From contig NZ_AP027149.1 in assembly GCF_027925445.1 (NCBI RefSeq), positions 2,108,001-2,172,000 on the forward strand: 64,000 nt of DNA, given 5' to 3'. Numbering within the stretch: position 1 is the first letter of the stretch; every line of letters begins with the position of its first letter. The DNA comes from Methylocystis bryophila (GTDB lineage Bacteria > Pseudomonadota > Alphaproteobacteria > Rhizobiales > Beijerinckiaceae). Below, one piece after another: positions 52,429 through 61,580 of this stretch. The position numbers and the translations under genes are program-made. The notes under the pieces were generated by a model. It made no database searches. It saw only the letters and a program-made list of their open reading frames with translations, and had not been told where the DNA came from.

Positions 52429-53265
52429 ATGAGCGCCCCGGAAACGGCTTCCGTTCTTATCGTCTCGTCCGGATTCCTGCACGCGATTGTCAATTCGCTG
52501 CTCAAGGCCGGCAAGGACAAGCTTTCCGGAAGAGCGCTGATCGACGGCTTCAGCGCCCTGCTCGTCGCGCCGCTCGCCCTGGTCACACCCTTCCCGACCG
52601 GGGCGTGGAACTGGCTGGCGCTGGCCTGGGTCGTGCGGCTCTTCTATCTCGTGAGCCTCGTCAACGCCTTCCAGCATCTCGACTTGCTCGTCGCCTATCC
52701 GATCGCGCGCGGCGTGGCGCCTCTGCTTGCAGCAGCGGCAGCCGTCGCTTTCTTCAATGAGCCGATCTCGGGCGCGGTGCTTTGCGGCGCGCTGCTCGTC
52801 AGCTTCGGCATTCTCGCCATCGGCGGCGCCCGCGGCGTGGACCGCCGCGCGCTCGGCTGGAGCCTTCTCAACGGCGGCTGCGTCGCGCTCTACACCGTGA
52901 TCGACGCGCAGGGCGTGCGCGCCGCGCCCTCGGCGGAAAGCTACATCGTCTGGACGTTCATCGGGCTCGGCTGTGGCGTGTCCGCGGTCTTCGCGCTATG
53001 GCGCGGCCCCGCGTTCCTGGTCGCTGCGGTCGAGCAATGGCGCCCGGGGCTGGTCGCGGGAGCGCTCTCCGTTCTCAGCTATGGCGCCGCCTTGGCGGCT
53101 TTTCGTCTCGGCGCGACGCCGCGACTGGCTTCCCTGCGCGAGAGCTCGATTCTCTTTGCGACCCTGATCGCGGTCGTGTTTCTCGGCGAGAGGCTGACGA
53201 GGGCTCGCGCGTTCGGCATTGGCGCGATCGCTGCGGGCGCTGCGACCCTGCTGTTTCTGCGCTGA
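52429..53265 (+). CDS. EamA/DMT-family transporter
   Basis: The 278-residue protein (ATG 52429; the frame is open from 52405) has about ten membrane segments in two similar halves, each an EamA unit. The first half has YPIARGVAPLLAAAAAVAFF with NEPIS, and the second LRESSILFATLIAVVFLGER. These are the hallmark end-of-repeat motifs of drug/metabolite exporters. The substrate is unknown. A GCCGG-rich hairpin (52388-52407) separates it from the propeller gene. Confidence 0.85.
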   Translation: MSAPETASVLIVSSGFLHAIVNSLLKAGKDKLSGRALIDGFSALLVAPLALVTPFPTGAWNWLALAWVVRLFYLVSLVNAFQHLDLLVAYPIARGVAPLLAAAAAVAFFNEPISGAVLCGALLVSFGILAIGGARGVDRRALGWSLLNGGCVALYTVIDAQGVRAAPSAESYIVWTFIGLGCGVSAVFALWRGPAFLVAAVEQWRPGLVAGALSVLSYGAALAAFRLGATPRLASLRESSILFATLIAVVFLGERLTRARAFGIGAIAAGAATLLFLR

Positions 53266-53415
53266 GGGATGACGGCGCTGACGAAAGAGATAAACGTCAG
53301 CAAAACTCTAGGATCATTTATCGCGACGCGGACGCGCTTCGCTTCCTGGCGTCAGAACTGCATTGAATCGTCGTCCAATCGGCATAAGTGCAGTTCGAGG
53401 AGGGACAGAGAGCCC

Positions 53416-53823
53416 ATGATGAACGATATGAAGGCTTTTCCCGTCACCCGCACCGACGAGGAATGGCGCGCGCGGTTGACGCCGGAGCAATATCAGGTGA
53501 TGCGGCGCCACGGCACCGAGCCGCCGGGAAGTTGCGCGCTCAACCACGAGAAGCGCCTGGGCGTCTTTTCTTGCGCCGGCTGCGACCAGCCGCTCTTCGT
53601 CTCGGGCCGCAAGTTCGAAAGCGGCACCGGCTGGCCGAGCTTTTTCGAGCCGCTTCAAGGAGCCATCGAGACGAGCCTTGACGAGAGCTATTTCATGCGC
53701 CGCATCGAGGCGCATTGCAGCCGCTGCGGCTCGCATCTCGGCCATGTCTTCCATGATGGGCCGCCGCCGACCGGCTTGCGCTATTGCATCAATGGAGTCG
53801 CGCTGAACTTCGCTCCCCAGTAA
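53416..53823 (+). CDS. msrB: Peptide-methionine (R)-S-oxide reductase
   Basis: MsrB repairs R-methionine sulfoxide in proteins. The 135-residue protein has the two zinc-binding pairs CAGC and CSRC, GRKFESGTGWPSFFEP, HLGHVFHDGPPPTGLRYCIN with the catalytic Cys in RYCIN, and the end ALNF. The start ATG 53416 has AGGAGGGA upstream, and earlier in-frame codons lack similarity. Confidence 0.95.
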   Translation: MMNDMKAFPVTRTDEEWRARLTPEQYQVMRRHGTEPPGSCALNHEKRLGVFSCAGCDQPLFVSGRKFESGTGWPSFFEPLQGAIETSLDESYFMRRIEAHCSRCGSHLGHVFHDGPPPTGLRYCINGVALNFAPQ

Positions 53824-54508
53824 GCGCTGCTGCAGCAAAATTTTCGACTGCGGCAAGGCGCCGCACGGCGGTGGGCCGGGCCCTGTCTGCGGGGATGGGC
53901 GCGCCTCTGCAATGAGACGCGGAACGTATTTGCGCTGGCGGCGCGCTCCCCGCCTGTTGGTTTTCAGTCCACGAGGCGGGCGAGCAAGAAACGCCCCAGA
54001 CGCAGGGCTATCACCCGCGCAGGTGAACGGCGCCCGTTACCGCCTATGAGGGTAGGGAGAGGATAGGCATGGGCGCCTATTCGAATTGCTTTGCGGATTT
54101 CCTGTTCGTCTCGTCGCTCGAGCGGGACGACGTCGGAAAGCGCTCCGTTCAAGCCTGAACGCGCGTAAATTTCCCGATATTTCCGCTTGACGCGGCGTCT
54201 CTTGCTCCCGCATAGGGGCGCTCAAGAACAACGAAGCAGGCGCGCGCGAGCCGGCCGGACGCGACGGGTCTTTTTGTGGCTTGACGCGACTTCCTGTCGC
54301 TTGATGACCGTTGGATAAAATTCTAGGGTCGCTGCAATAAGGCCGACGACGCATTGATCGTCGGCGCGGCTGCCGTCGGGGGCGGAAGCCAGGCGCATCA
54401 CGCGTTTTACGCCCTTCCTTCTCCGGCGCGTCGCTTAAGAGCGCCGGCAAAGAGCGCTTTTGAACACGGCGAGACCGCCCGCGCGGCTCGCGAAGGGAGA
54501 GACGGATT
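53824..54508. promoter_or_regulatory. 685-base gap upstream of the serine-cycle cluster
   Basis: No convincing gene is seen. The minus-strand frames here are Arg/Pro-rich shadows. A GCGAC-N5-GTCGC inverted repeat at 54286-54300, right after TTGACG, is the most operator-like site and could be a LysR-type (QscR-like) target. That identification is a guess. Confidence 0.35.
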
Positions 54509-56239
54509 ATGACGACGGCAACGCCGGCGCCGAGCGCGAGCGGGAAGAACAACCAACATATTTCGCCCAAGTCCGACATCGAGATTTCCCAGGCCGCCAA
54601 AATGCGGCCCATCCTCGACGTGGCGCGCGAAAAGCTCGGCATTCCCGCCGAGCACGTTCAGCCCTACGGGCATTACAAGGGCAAGATTGCGCTCGATTAC
54701 CTCGAGCAGCTCGAATCGAAGCCCGACGGCAAGTTGATCCTCGTCACCGCGATCACGCCCACGCCTGCGGGCGAAGGCAAGACGACGACGACAGTCGGGC
54801 TGACGGACGGCTTGAACTTCATCGGCAAGAAGGCGCTCTGCTGCCTGCGCGAGCCCTCGCTCGGACCCTGCTTCGGCGTCAAGGGCGGCGCGGCCGGCGG
54901 CGGCTACGCCCAGGTCGTGCCGATGGAGGACATCAACCTCCATTTCACCGGCGACTTCCACGCGATCGGCGCGGCCAACAACCTTCTCGCCGCGCTCGTC
55001 GACAACCACATCTATTGGGGCAACTCGCTCGGTCTCGACACCCGCCGCATCTCCTGGCGGCGCGTCGTTGATATGAACGACCGCGCGTTGCGGTCGATCG
55101 TCTCCTCGCTCGGCGGGGTCTCCAACGGATTTTCGCGCGAAGACGGGTTCGACATCACGGTCGCCTCCGAGGTCATGGCGATCTTTTGCCTCGCCTCAAG
55201 TTTTGCGGACCTGCAGAAGCGCCTCGGCAACATCGTCGTCGGCCAGACGCGCGAGAAAAAGAACATTCGCTCCTCTGAGATCAAGGCGGCGGGCTCGATG
55301 GCCGCGCTTTTGAAGGACGCGATCGCGCCCAATCTCGTGCAGACGCTCGAGAACAATCCGGCGATCATCCATGGCGGTCCCTTCGCCAACATCGCCCATG
55401 GCTGCAATTCGGTCATCGCGACCAAGGCCGGCCTCAAGCTCGCCGATTACGTCGTGACCGAAGCGGGCTTCGGCGCGGATCTGGGCGCGGAAAAATTCTT
55501 CGACATCAAGTGTCGCAAGGCGGGTCTGAAGCCCGATCTCACCGTGATCGTCGCCACGATCCGCGCGCTGAAGATGCACGGCGGAGTCGCCAAGGACGAT
55601 CTCAAAACCGAGAACGTCGCCGCGCTCGAGGCCGGCTTCTCGAACCTCAAGCGCCACATCGGCAATGTTAAGAAGTTCGGCGTGCCGGTGCTCGTCACCG
55701 TCAACAAATTCTCCTCGGACACGCCGGCGGAGATGGCGGCGCTGGAGAAGCTCTGCAAGGCCGAGGGCGTCGACTGCGTCGTGGCCGACAATTGGGGCTC
55801 GGGTGGTGAAGGCGCTGCGGAGCTCGCCCGCTATGCAGTTGCGACGATCGAGAAACAACCCTCGAACTTCAAGCCGCTCTATGCCGACGATCTGCCGCTC
55901 GTCGAGAAGCTGCGCACGATTGCGCGCGAGCTTTACGGCGCTGCCGACATTTCCTACGACTCCGCCATCAAGTCGCGCTTCGCGGAACTCGAGAAGGAAG
56001 GCTTCGGCCATTTCCCGGTCTGCGTCGCGAAAACGCAGTACAGCTTCTCGACAGACGCGAATGCGAAGGGCGCGCCCTCGGGTCACGTGATCCCGGTGCG
56101 CGAGCTCCGCCTCTCGGCGGGAGCCGAGTTCGTCGTCGCGGTATGCGGCGACATCATGACCATGCCGGGCCTGCCCAAGGTTCCGGCGGCCAACAATATC
56201 GAAGTTGGGCCGGACGGGCGCATCCAGGGCCTGTTCTGA
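54509..56239 (+). CDS. ftfL: Formate-tetrahydrofolate ligase
   Basis: FtfL attaches formate to tetrahydrofolate using ATP. In serine-cycle methylotrophs it is the assimilatory entry of C1 units. The 576-residue protein shows ITPTPAGEGKTTTTVGLTDG near residue 87 (phosphate-binding), REPSLGPCFGVKGGAAGGGY with AQVVPMEDINLHFTGDFHAI, and DVSRRISWRRV-type DTRRISWRRVVDMNDRALR. It carries an N-terminal extension of about 25 residues. A ribosome site AAGGGAGA precedes the ATG. It heads the serine-cycle cluster, 102 bases before sga. Confidence 0.97.
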   Translation: MTTATPAPSASGKNNQHISPKSDIEISQAAKMRPILDVAREKLGIPAEHVQPYGHYKGKIALDYLEQLESKPDGKLILVTAITPTPAGEGKTTTTVGLTDGLNFIGKKALCCLREPSLGPCFGVKGGAAGGGYAQVVPMEDINLHFTGDFHAIGAANNLLAALVDNHIYWGNSLGLDTRRISWRRVVDMNDRALRSIVSSLGGVSNGFSREDGFDITVASEVMAIFCLASSFADLQKRLGNIVVGQTREKKNIRSSEIKAAGSMAALLKDAIAPNLVQTLENNPAIIHGGPFANIAHGCNSVIATKAGLKLADYVVTEAGFGADLGAEKFFDIKCRKAGLKPDLTVIVATIRALKMHGGVAKDDLKTENVAALEAGFSNLKRHIGNVKKFGVPVLVTVNKFSSDTPAEMAALEKLCKAEGVDCVVADNWGSGGEGAAELARYAVATIEKQPSNFKPLYADDLPLVEKLRTIARELYGAADISYDSAIKSRFAELEKEGFGHFPVCVAKTQYSFSTDANAKGAPSGHVIPVRELRLSAGAEFVVAVCGDIMTMPGLPKVPAANNIEVGPDGRIQGLF

Positions 56240-56341
56240 TCCAAGACACGATGCACGGCCACTGCGCGCCAAGGGCTCAAAGCCCAGGCCGCGGCGGCGA
56301 TCCCACTCAAACCAGCCAAAGGCGCTCGAAGGGAGCCAGAA

Positions 56342-57535
56342 ATGTCGAATTCCAGAATTCCCGGCCGCAATTTTCTCTTTGTGCCGGGCCCGACCAATTT
56401 GCCGGATCGCGTGCAGCGCGCGATGATGGTCGCGTCCGAGGACCATCGCTCGCCCATCTTCCCCGATCTGGTGAAGCCGCTGTTCCCGCAGCTCAAGAAG
56501 GTCTTCGAGACCGAAAAGGCTCACGCCTTCATCTTCCCGGCGTCGGGCACTGGCGGCTGGGAAGCAGCGATCACCAACACGCTTTCGCCCGGCGACAAGG
56601 TGCTTGCGCAGCGCTTCGGCCAATTCTCGCATCTGTGGATCGACCTTGCGAACCGTCTCGGTCTCGAGGTCGTCAAGCAGGAGCGTCCCTGGGGCACCGG
56701 CAATGATCCGGAGCTGATCGAAGAGACGCTGAAGGCCGACAAGAACCACGAGATCAAGGCCGTCTTCGCCACGCACAACGAGACGGCGACAGGCGTGACC
56801 TCCGACATCGGCGCGGTGCGCAAGGCCATCGACGCGGCGAAGCACCCCGCGCTGCTCTTCGTCGACGGCGTGTCCTCGGTGGCGTCGCTGCCGTTCCACA
56901 TGGACAAGTGGGGCGTCGACGTGATCGTGTCCGGCTCGCAGAAGGGCTTCATGCTCCCGGCCGGCCTGCTGCTGATGGCGGCGAGCCCCAAGGCGGTCGA
57001 GGCGGGCAAGTCCAACAAGTCCAGGCGCGCCTATTTCGAATTCCAGGACATGATCAAGAACAACGAGACCGGCTATTTCCCCTACACGCCGTCGATCCCG
57101 TTGCTGCACGGCCTCAAGGAATCGCTGGCGATCCTCTTCGAGGAAGGTCTCGATCAGGTTTACAAGCGCCACCATCACCTCGCCAGTGGCTGCCGCGCCG
57201 CAGTCGAGGCGTGGGGCCTCAAGACCTGCGCCAAGGAGCCGAAGTGGAACTCGGACACGGTGACGGCGATCGTCGTGCCGGAGGGCTTTGACGCGGCCAA
57301 GGTCATCGCCACCGCCTATAAGCGCTACAATCTGGCGCTCGGCGCCGGTCTCTCCGAGGTCGCGGGCAAGGTCTTCCGCATCGGCCATCTGGGCGATCTC
57401 AACGAGCTGATGCTGCTCGGCGCCATCGCCGGCGCGGAGATGGCGATGCTCGACAACGGCATCAAGATCCAGCCCGGTTCCGGCGTCGCCGCCGCCCAGG
57501 CTGTCTTTCGCGCCGACCCGCTTCTGAAGGTCTAA
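56342..57535 (+). CDS. sga: Serine-glyoxylate aminotransferase
   Basis: Sga transfers the amino group of serine to glyoxylate, giving hydroxypyruvate and glycine in the serine cycle. The 397-residue PLP enzyme (class V fold) has NFLFVPGPTNLPDRVQRAMM, HNETATGVTSDIGAVRKAID, the cofactor Asp in FVDGVSSVASLP, and the PLP lysine in VSGSQKGFMLPAG near residue 200. AAGGGAG precedes the ATG. A strong inverted repeat lies immediately after its stop, before hprA. Confidence 0.95.
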   Translation: MSNSRIPGRNFLFVPGPTNLPDRVQRAMMVASEDHRSPIFPDLVKPLFPQLKKVFETEKAHAFIFPASGTGGWEAAITNTLSPGDKVLAQRFGQFSHLWIDLANRLGLEVVKQERPWGTGNDPELIEETLKADKNHEIKAVFATHNETATGVTSDIGAVRKAIDAAKHPALLFVDGVSSVASLPFHMDKWGVDVIVSGSQKGFMLPAGLLLMAASPKAVEAGKSNKSRRAYFEFQDMIKNNETGYFPYTPSIPLLHGLKESLAILFEEGLDQVYKRHHHLASGCRAAVEAWGLKTCAKEPKWNSDTVTAIVVPEGFDAAKVIATAYKRYNLALGAGLSEVAGKVFRIGHLGDLNELMLLGAIAGAEMAMLDNGIKIQPGSGVAAAQAVFRADPLLKV

Positions 57536-57538
57536 AAA

Positions 57539-57585
57539 CAATAGGCAGTCGGCGATAGGCGGTCGGATTTGACGACTGCCTATTG
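57539..57585. repeat. Inverted repeat between sga and hprA
   Basis: CAATAGGCAGTCG (57539-57551) is perfectly complementary to CGACTGCCTATTG (57573-57585), and GGCGGTCGG sits in the loop. It begins four bases after the sga stop. It may be a dispersed repeat, an attenuator or an mRNA stabiliser. No T-tract follows. Confidence 0.75.
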
Positions 57586-57636
57586 CCGACTGCCGCTACA
57601 AAAATATCCAATATTCGCCGGATGGGGGGAAACGGC

Positions 57637-58578
57637 ATGTCGCATAAAATCGTCTTTCTCGATCGCGAGACGCTCGACGCAAATTTGCGCAAGCCGAATT
57701 TTCCTCACGAGTATAAGGAATATGCGCAGACCGCCTCCACGGAAGTCGTCGAACGCTTGAAGGGCGCCGACATCTGCATCACCAATAAGGTGCCGCTGCG
57801 GGAGGATGCGCTCAAGCAGCTGCCGGAGCTGAAGCTGATCGCCGTCGCTGCGACCGGCACGGACGTGATCGACAAGGCCTATACGAGCGCGCACGACATC
57901 ACGGTCTCCAACATCCGCAACTATGCCTTCAACACGCTGCCCGAGCACGTGTTCGCGCTGCTTTTCGCGCTGCGGCGCAACCTCGTGAACTACCATAATT
58001 CGGTGTTCCACGGGCGCTGGGGCTACAATAGTCAGTTCTGTTACTTCGATTATCCGATCTACGACATTGCCGGCTCGACGCTCGGCATTATCGGCTATGG
58101 CGCGCTCGGCAAGGAGATCGAGAAGCGAGCCGAGGCGCTCGGCATGAAGGTGCTCGTCAACGATGTGGTCGACCTGCCCAACAAGGTCGATGTGCCGACG
58201 CTGCTGCGTGAATCCGACATCGTCACGCTCAATCTGCCGCTGACGCCGCAAACCAAGAACATGATCGGCGCGAAAGAGCTCGCGTCCATGAAGAAGACCG
58301 CTTGCATCATCAACACGGCGCGCGGCGGCATCATCGACGAGGCGGCTCTCGCCGACGCCTTGCGCAAGGGCGTCATCGCCGGCGCCGGGATGGATGTGTT
58401 GACCGTCGAGCCGCCGAAGAATGGCAATGTGCTGCTCGACCCGACGATACCGAACCTGATTGTCACGCCGCATGTCGCCTGGGCCTCGAAGGAGGCGATG
58501 CAGGTGCTCGCTGATCAGCTCATCGATAATATCGACGCCTATGTCGCCGGCTCTCCACGCAACGTGGTGGCGGCTTAA
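57637..58578 (+). CDS. hprA: Hydroxypyruvate reductase (D-glycerate dehydrogenase)
   Basis: HprA reduces hydroxypyruvate to glycerate in the serine cycle. The 313-residue D-2-hydroxyacid dehydrogenase (ATG 57637, GGGGGGA upstream) has the NAD site LGIIGYGALGKEIEKRAEAL near residue 150. The catalytic Arg is in INTARGGIIDEAAL, a Glu in MDVLTVEPP, and the His in VTPHVAWASKEAM. RNYAFNTLPEHVFALLFALR is typical of the methylotroph enzyme. It lies between sga and mtdA. Confidence 0.95.
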   Translation: MSHKIVFLDRETLDANLRKPNFPHEYKEYAQTASTEVVERLKGADICITNKVPLREDALKQLPELKLIAVAATGTDVIDKAYTSAHDITVSNIRNYAFNTLPEHVFALLFALRRNLVNYHNSVFHGRWGYNSQFCYFDYPIYDIAGSTLGIIGYGALGKEIEKRAEALGMKVLVNDVVDLPNKVDVPTLLRESDIVTLNLPLTPQTKNMIGAKELASMKKTACIINTARGGIIDEAALADALRKGVIAGAGMDVLTVEPPKNGNVLLDPTIPNLIVTPHVAWASKEAMQVLADQLIDNIDAYVAGSPRNVVAA

Positions 58579-58607
58579 CGTTTAGAATGAGGGTTGCGAC
58601 GCTCTGC

Positions 58608-58709
58608 CGTCATTGCGAGCGAAGCGAAGCAATCCTGAAGCCGTAAACAGCGGCAAAACGAGCAGCAAACCGTAATCCCGCTGATGGGTTCGCTTCGCTC
58701 GCAATGACG
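58608..58709. repeat. Inverted CATTGCGAGCGAAGC-type dispersed repeat between hprA and mtdA
   Basis: The arms 58608-58628 and 58689-58709 are perfect 21-base inverted copies; the core is CATTGCGAGCGAAGCGAA. The loop of 60 bases has no gene. I recognise this sequence as a repeat found in very many bacterial genomes. It separates two serine-cycle genes without an obvious T-tract. Confidence 0.85.
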
Positions 58710-58734
58710 CTCTAGACCGCCATCGAGATCCGAC

Positions 58735-59595
58735 ATGACCAAGAAACTTCTCTTCCTGCTCGACACCGATCCTGTTCCCAGCGTCTTCGACACGGTCGTC
58801 GGCTATGACGGCGGCGCGGATCATGTGATCGGCTACGGCGGCGTGACGCCGGAGAATGTCGGCGCGCTGGTCGATGGCGCGATTTACACGCGCGGACCGA
58901 AGGAAAAGCAATTCACCGCGCTCTTCGTCGGCGGCGGCAGCATGGTGAAGGGCGAAGAGCTGTTCAAGGTCGTCAAGAAACGCTTCTTCTCCAGCTTCCG
59001 CGTGTCGACCATGCTCGATTCGAACGGCTCCAACACGACGGCCGCGGCCGGTGTCGCGCTGCTCGCCAAGGCCAAGCCGCTTGCGGGCTTGAAGGCGGTC
59101 GTGCTCGCCGGCACGGGGCCGGTCGGCATGCGCGCCGCGGCGATGCTTCATATCGAGGGCGCCGAGGTCGCGCTGACCTCACGCCAGCTGTCGCGCGCCA
59201 AAGCTTCAAGCGAGGCGATCAAGGAGCGTTTCGGCTTCGCGCCGACTCCGATCGAGGCTTTCGACAATGCGGCGCGCGCCGCCGCCGTCAAGGGCGCGCA
59301 AATCGTCTTCGCCGCTGGCGCGATCGGCGTGCCGCTGCTCGACGAGAAGGACTGGCAGAACGATCCCACGATCGAGCTGCTCGCGGATTGCAATGCGCAA
59401 CCGCCGCTGGGGCTCGGCGGGGTCGAGGCGACGGACAAGGCGAAGGAGCGTCACGGCAAGATCGTCATCGGCGCGCTGGGCTTGGGCGGGTTGAAGCTCA
59501 AGCTGCATCGCGAATGCGTGGGCAAGATGTTCGAAGCCAGCGACAAGGTGTTCGACGCCGAGAACATTTACGCCTTGGCCAAGGAACTCGCTTAG
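58735..59595 (+). CDS. mtdA: NADP-dependent methylene-H4MPT/methylene-H4F dehydrogenase
   Basis: MtdA oxidises or forms methylene-tetrahydrofolate with NADP, linking FchA to the serine hydroxymethyl donor. The 286-residue protein has the family N-terminus KKLLFLLDTDPVPSVFDTVV. SMLDSNGSNTT appears here as VSTMLDSNGSNTTAAAGVAL, and the NADP site is VVLAGTGPVGMRAAAMLHIE with TSRQLSRA. It is a signature gene of serine-cycle methylotrophs. Confidence 0.96.
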   Translation: MTKKLLFLLDTDPVPSVFDTVVGYDGGADHVIGYGGVTPENVGALVDGAIYTRGPKEKQFTALFVGGGSMVKGEELFKVVKKRFFSSFRVSTMLDSNGSNTTAAAGVALLAKAKPLAGLKAVVLAGTGPVGMRAAAMLHIEGAEVALTSRQLSRAKASSEAIKERFGFAPTPIEAFDNAARAAAVKGAQIVFAAGAIGVPLLDEKDWQNDPTIELLADCNAQPPLGLGGVEATDKAKERHGKIVIGALGLGGLKLKLHRECVGKMFEASDKVFDAENIYALAKELA

Positions 59596-59671
59596 CGTCG
59601 CTTGGCCCTCGAACGAATTCGGTCGGGCGACAGGAAATTACGTAAGAACAATAAGTTGGGGCGAATACCGG

Positions 59672-59708
59672 TCGCAAGAGGATCAACTTTTGCGCGAGTT
59701 TGCTCTGA
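59672..59708. repeat. Diverged GCAAAAGT/ACTTTTGC-family repeat before fchA
   Basis: GTCGCAAGAGGATCAACTTT followed by TGCGCGAGTTTGCTCTG resembles the right half of the element at 7063-7112. It lies directly ahead of the fchA ribosome site. Confidence 0.5.
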
Positions 59709-59725
59709 ACAGAGGGGGCGCCGCA

Positions 59726-60358
59726 GTGAGCGCGAAGAACGAACAGATTGGCAATTTCCTCGATGCGCTGGCGAGCGAGAAGCCCACGCCCGGCGGCGGC
59801 GGCGCGGCGGCGATCATGGGGGGCGTCGGGGCGGCGCTCGTCTCGATGGTCGCCAATCTCACGATCGGCAAGAAGGGCTATGAAGCCCATGACGCCGATC
59901 TCAAGGCCGTCAATGAGAAGGCGGAAGCCTTGCGCGCGGAGCTGACCGCCGCGATCGACGAGGACGTCGTCGCCTTCAACGCGGTGATGGGCGCTTATGG
60001 CCTGCCGCGCGGCACCGACGAGGAGAAGGCGGCGCGCGCCGCGGCGATCCAGAAGGCGCTGAAGGAAGCGACCGACGCGCCGCTGCGCGCCGTGAAGGCT
60101 TGCCATGAAGTGATCAAGCTCTCCACGATCGTCGCGGAGAAGGGCAATTTGAACGTAATCAGCGACGCGGGCGTCGCGGTGCTTGCCGCCAACGCTGGCC
60201 TTCGCAGCGCCGCGCTCAACGTGTTCATCAACGCCAAGTCGATCAAGGACCGAGACTTCGCCGAGACGCGCCTTGGCGAGGTCAATGCGCTGCTCGACCT
60301 CTCGGCCAAGAAGACCGAAGAGGTCTACGACGTCGTGCGCGGCAAGATCGGCTCGTGA
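59726..60358 (+). CDS. fchA: Methenyl-tetrahydrofolate cyclohydrolase
   Basis: FchA interconverts formyl- and methenyl-tetrahydrofolate, between FtfL and MtdA. The 210-residue protein starts at GTG 59726, behind AGAGGGGG, with IGNFLDALASEKPTPGGGGA and the conserved GAALVSMVANLTIGKKGYE. It belongs to the formiminotransferase-cyclodeaminase-like family. An ATG-less upstream extension to 59690 would translate repeat DNA, so the GTG is preferred. Confidence 0.94.
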   Translation: MSAKNEQIGNFLDALASEKPTPGGGGAAAIMGGVGAALVSMVANLTIGKKGYEAHDADLKAVNEKAEALRAELTAAIDEDVVAFNAVMGAYGLPRGTDEEKAARAAAIQKALKEATDAPLRAVKACHEVIKLSTIVAEKGNLNVISDAGVAVLAANAGLRSAALNVFINAKSIKDRDFAETRLGEVNALLDLSAKKTEEVYDVVRGKIGS

Positions 60359-60384
60359 AACATATCGGTTGAAGGAGGTCGAGA

Positions 60385-61554
60385 ATGGACGTCCACGAAT
60401 ATCAAGCCAAGGAACTTTTAGCGAAGCACGGCGTCGCGGTTCCGCCCGGGACGATCGCCTTCAGCCCTGACCAAGCCGTCTATGCGGCGACGGAGCTCGG
60501 CGGATCGCATTGGGTCGTCAAGGCTCAGATTCACGCCGGCGCGCGTGGCAAGGCGGGCGGCGTCAAATTCTGCCGCACTTACCACGAGGTGCAGCAGGCG
60601 GCCCGCGAGCTTCTCGGCAAGCGCCTCGTCACCGGGCAGACCGGCCCGGAGGGCAAGCCCGTGCAGCGGGTCTATGTCGAGCTCGCCGACCCCTTCGAGC
60701 GCGAGATCTATCTCGGCTATGTCCTGGACCGGAAGCTCGAGCGCGTGCGCGTGATCGCCTCCAAGCATGGCGGCATGGAGATCGAGGAGATCGCCAAGAA
60801 CACGCCCGAGGAGCTCCTGCAGGTCATCGTCGAGCCGGCGGTCGGCCTGCAGCCGTTCCAGGCGCGCGAGCTCGCCTTCCAGCTTGGCCTCAATTTGAAG
60901 CAGGTCTCTCGCGCGGTTCAGACGATACTGGGCGCCTATCGCGCCTTTCGCGATTGCGACGCGACGATGCTCGAGATCAATCCGCTCGTCGTGACCAAGG
61001 ACGACAAGGTCCTGGCGCTCGACGCGAAGATGTCCTTCGACGACAACGCGCTTTTTCGGCGCCGCAACATCGTCGACATGCAGGATCCTTCGCAGAGCGA
61101 TCCTCGCGAGGCGGAGGCTGCGAAATATAATCTCAACTACATCGGCCTCGACGGCGAGATCGGCTGCATCGTCAATGGCGCCGGATTGGCGATGGCGACG
61201 ATGGACATGATCAAGCACGCGGGCGCCAGCCCGGCGAACTTCCTCGACGTCGGCGGCGGCGCCTCGGCCGAACGCGTAGCCACCGCCTTCCGGCTCGTGC
61301 TCTCCGACTCTCGCGTCAAGGCGGTGCTGGTCAACATCTTTGCCGGCATCAACCGCTGCGACTGGGTGGCGCAGGGCGTCGTCGACGCGGTGCGCGAGAC
61401 CAATATCGCCGTGCCGCTCGTCGTGAGGCTTGCGGGCACCAATGTGGAGGCGGGCCGCAAAATCCTCGAGGAAAGCGGCATCAACATCATCACCGCCGAC
61501 ACGCTGAAGGAGGCCGCGGAAAAAGCCGTCGCCGCCATCGGCAAGACGGCCTGA
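60385..61554 (+). CDS. mtkA: Malate-CoA ligase (malate thiokinase) beta subunit
   Basis: MtkA with MtkB makes malyl-CoA from malate, CoA and ATP; malyl-CoA is then split to acetyl-CoA and glyoxylate. The 389-residue ATP-grasp subunit begins MDVHEYQAKELLAKHGVAVP. It has VVKAQIHAGARGKAGGVKFC and MLEINPLVVTKDDKVLALDA, then the C-terminal CoA-ligase domain (LVNIFAGINRCDWVAQGVVD). The family is shared with succinyl-CoA synthetase; the gene order identifies the malate enzyme. GAAGGAGG precedes the ATG. Confidence 0.93.
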   Translation: MDVHEYQAKELLAKHGVAVPPGTIAFSPDQAVYAATELGGSHWVVKAQIHAGARGKAGGVKFCRTYHEVQQAARELLGKRLVTGQTGPEGKPVQRVYVELADPFEREIYLGYVLDRKLERVRVIASKHGGMEIEEIAKNTPEELLQVIVEPAVGLQPFQARELAFQLGLNLKQVSRAVQTILGAYRAFRDCDATMLEINPLVVTKDDKVLALDAKMSFDDNALFRRRNIVDMQDPSQSDPREAEAAKYNLNYIGLDGEIGCIVNGAGLAMATMDMIKHAGASPANFLDVGGGASAERVATAFRLVLSDSRVKAVLVNIFAGINRCDWVAQGVVDAVRETNIAVPLVVRLAGTNVEAGRKILEESGINIITADTLKEAAEKAVAAIGKTA

Positions 61555-61580
61555 GAAGAGGCGCGGTCGCGGAGGACAGC

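Noticed and set aside
54281..54321. TTGACG ... TAAAAT as a sigma-70 promoter for ftfL
   Set aside because: The spacing between the candidate -35 and -10 boxes is 29 bases from one and 9 from the other; neither works.
55196..57541. 781-codon minus-strand frame opposite ftfL and sga
   Set aside because: It spans two well-supported genes and has no recognisable domain.
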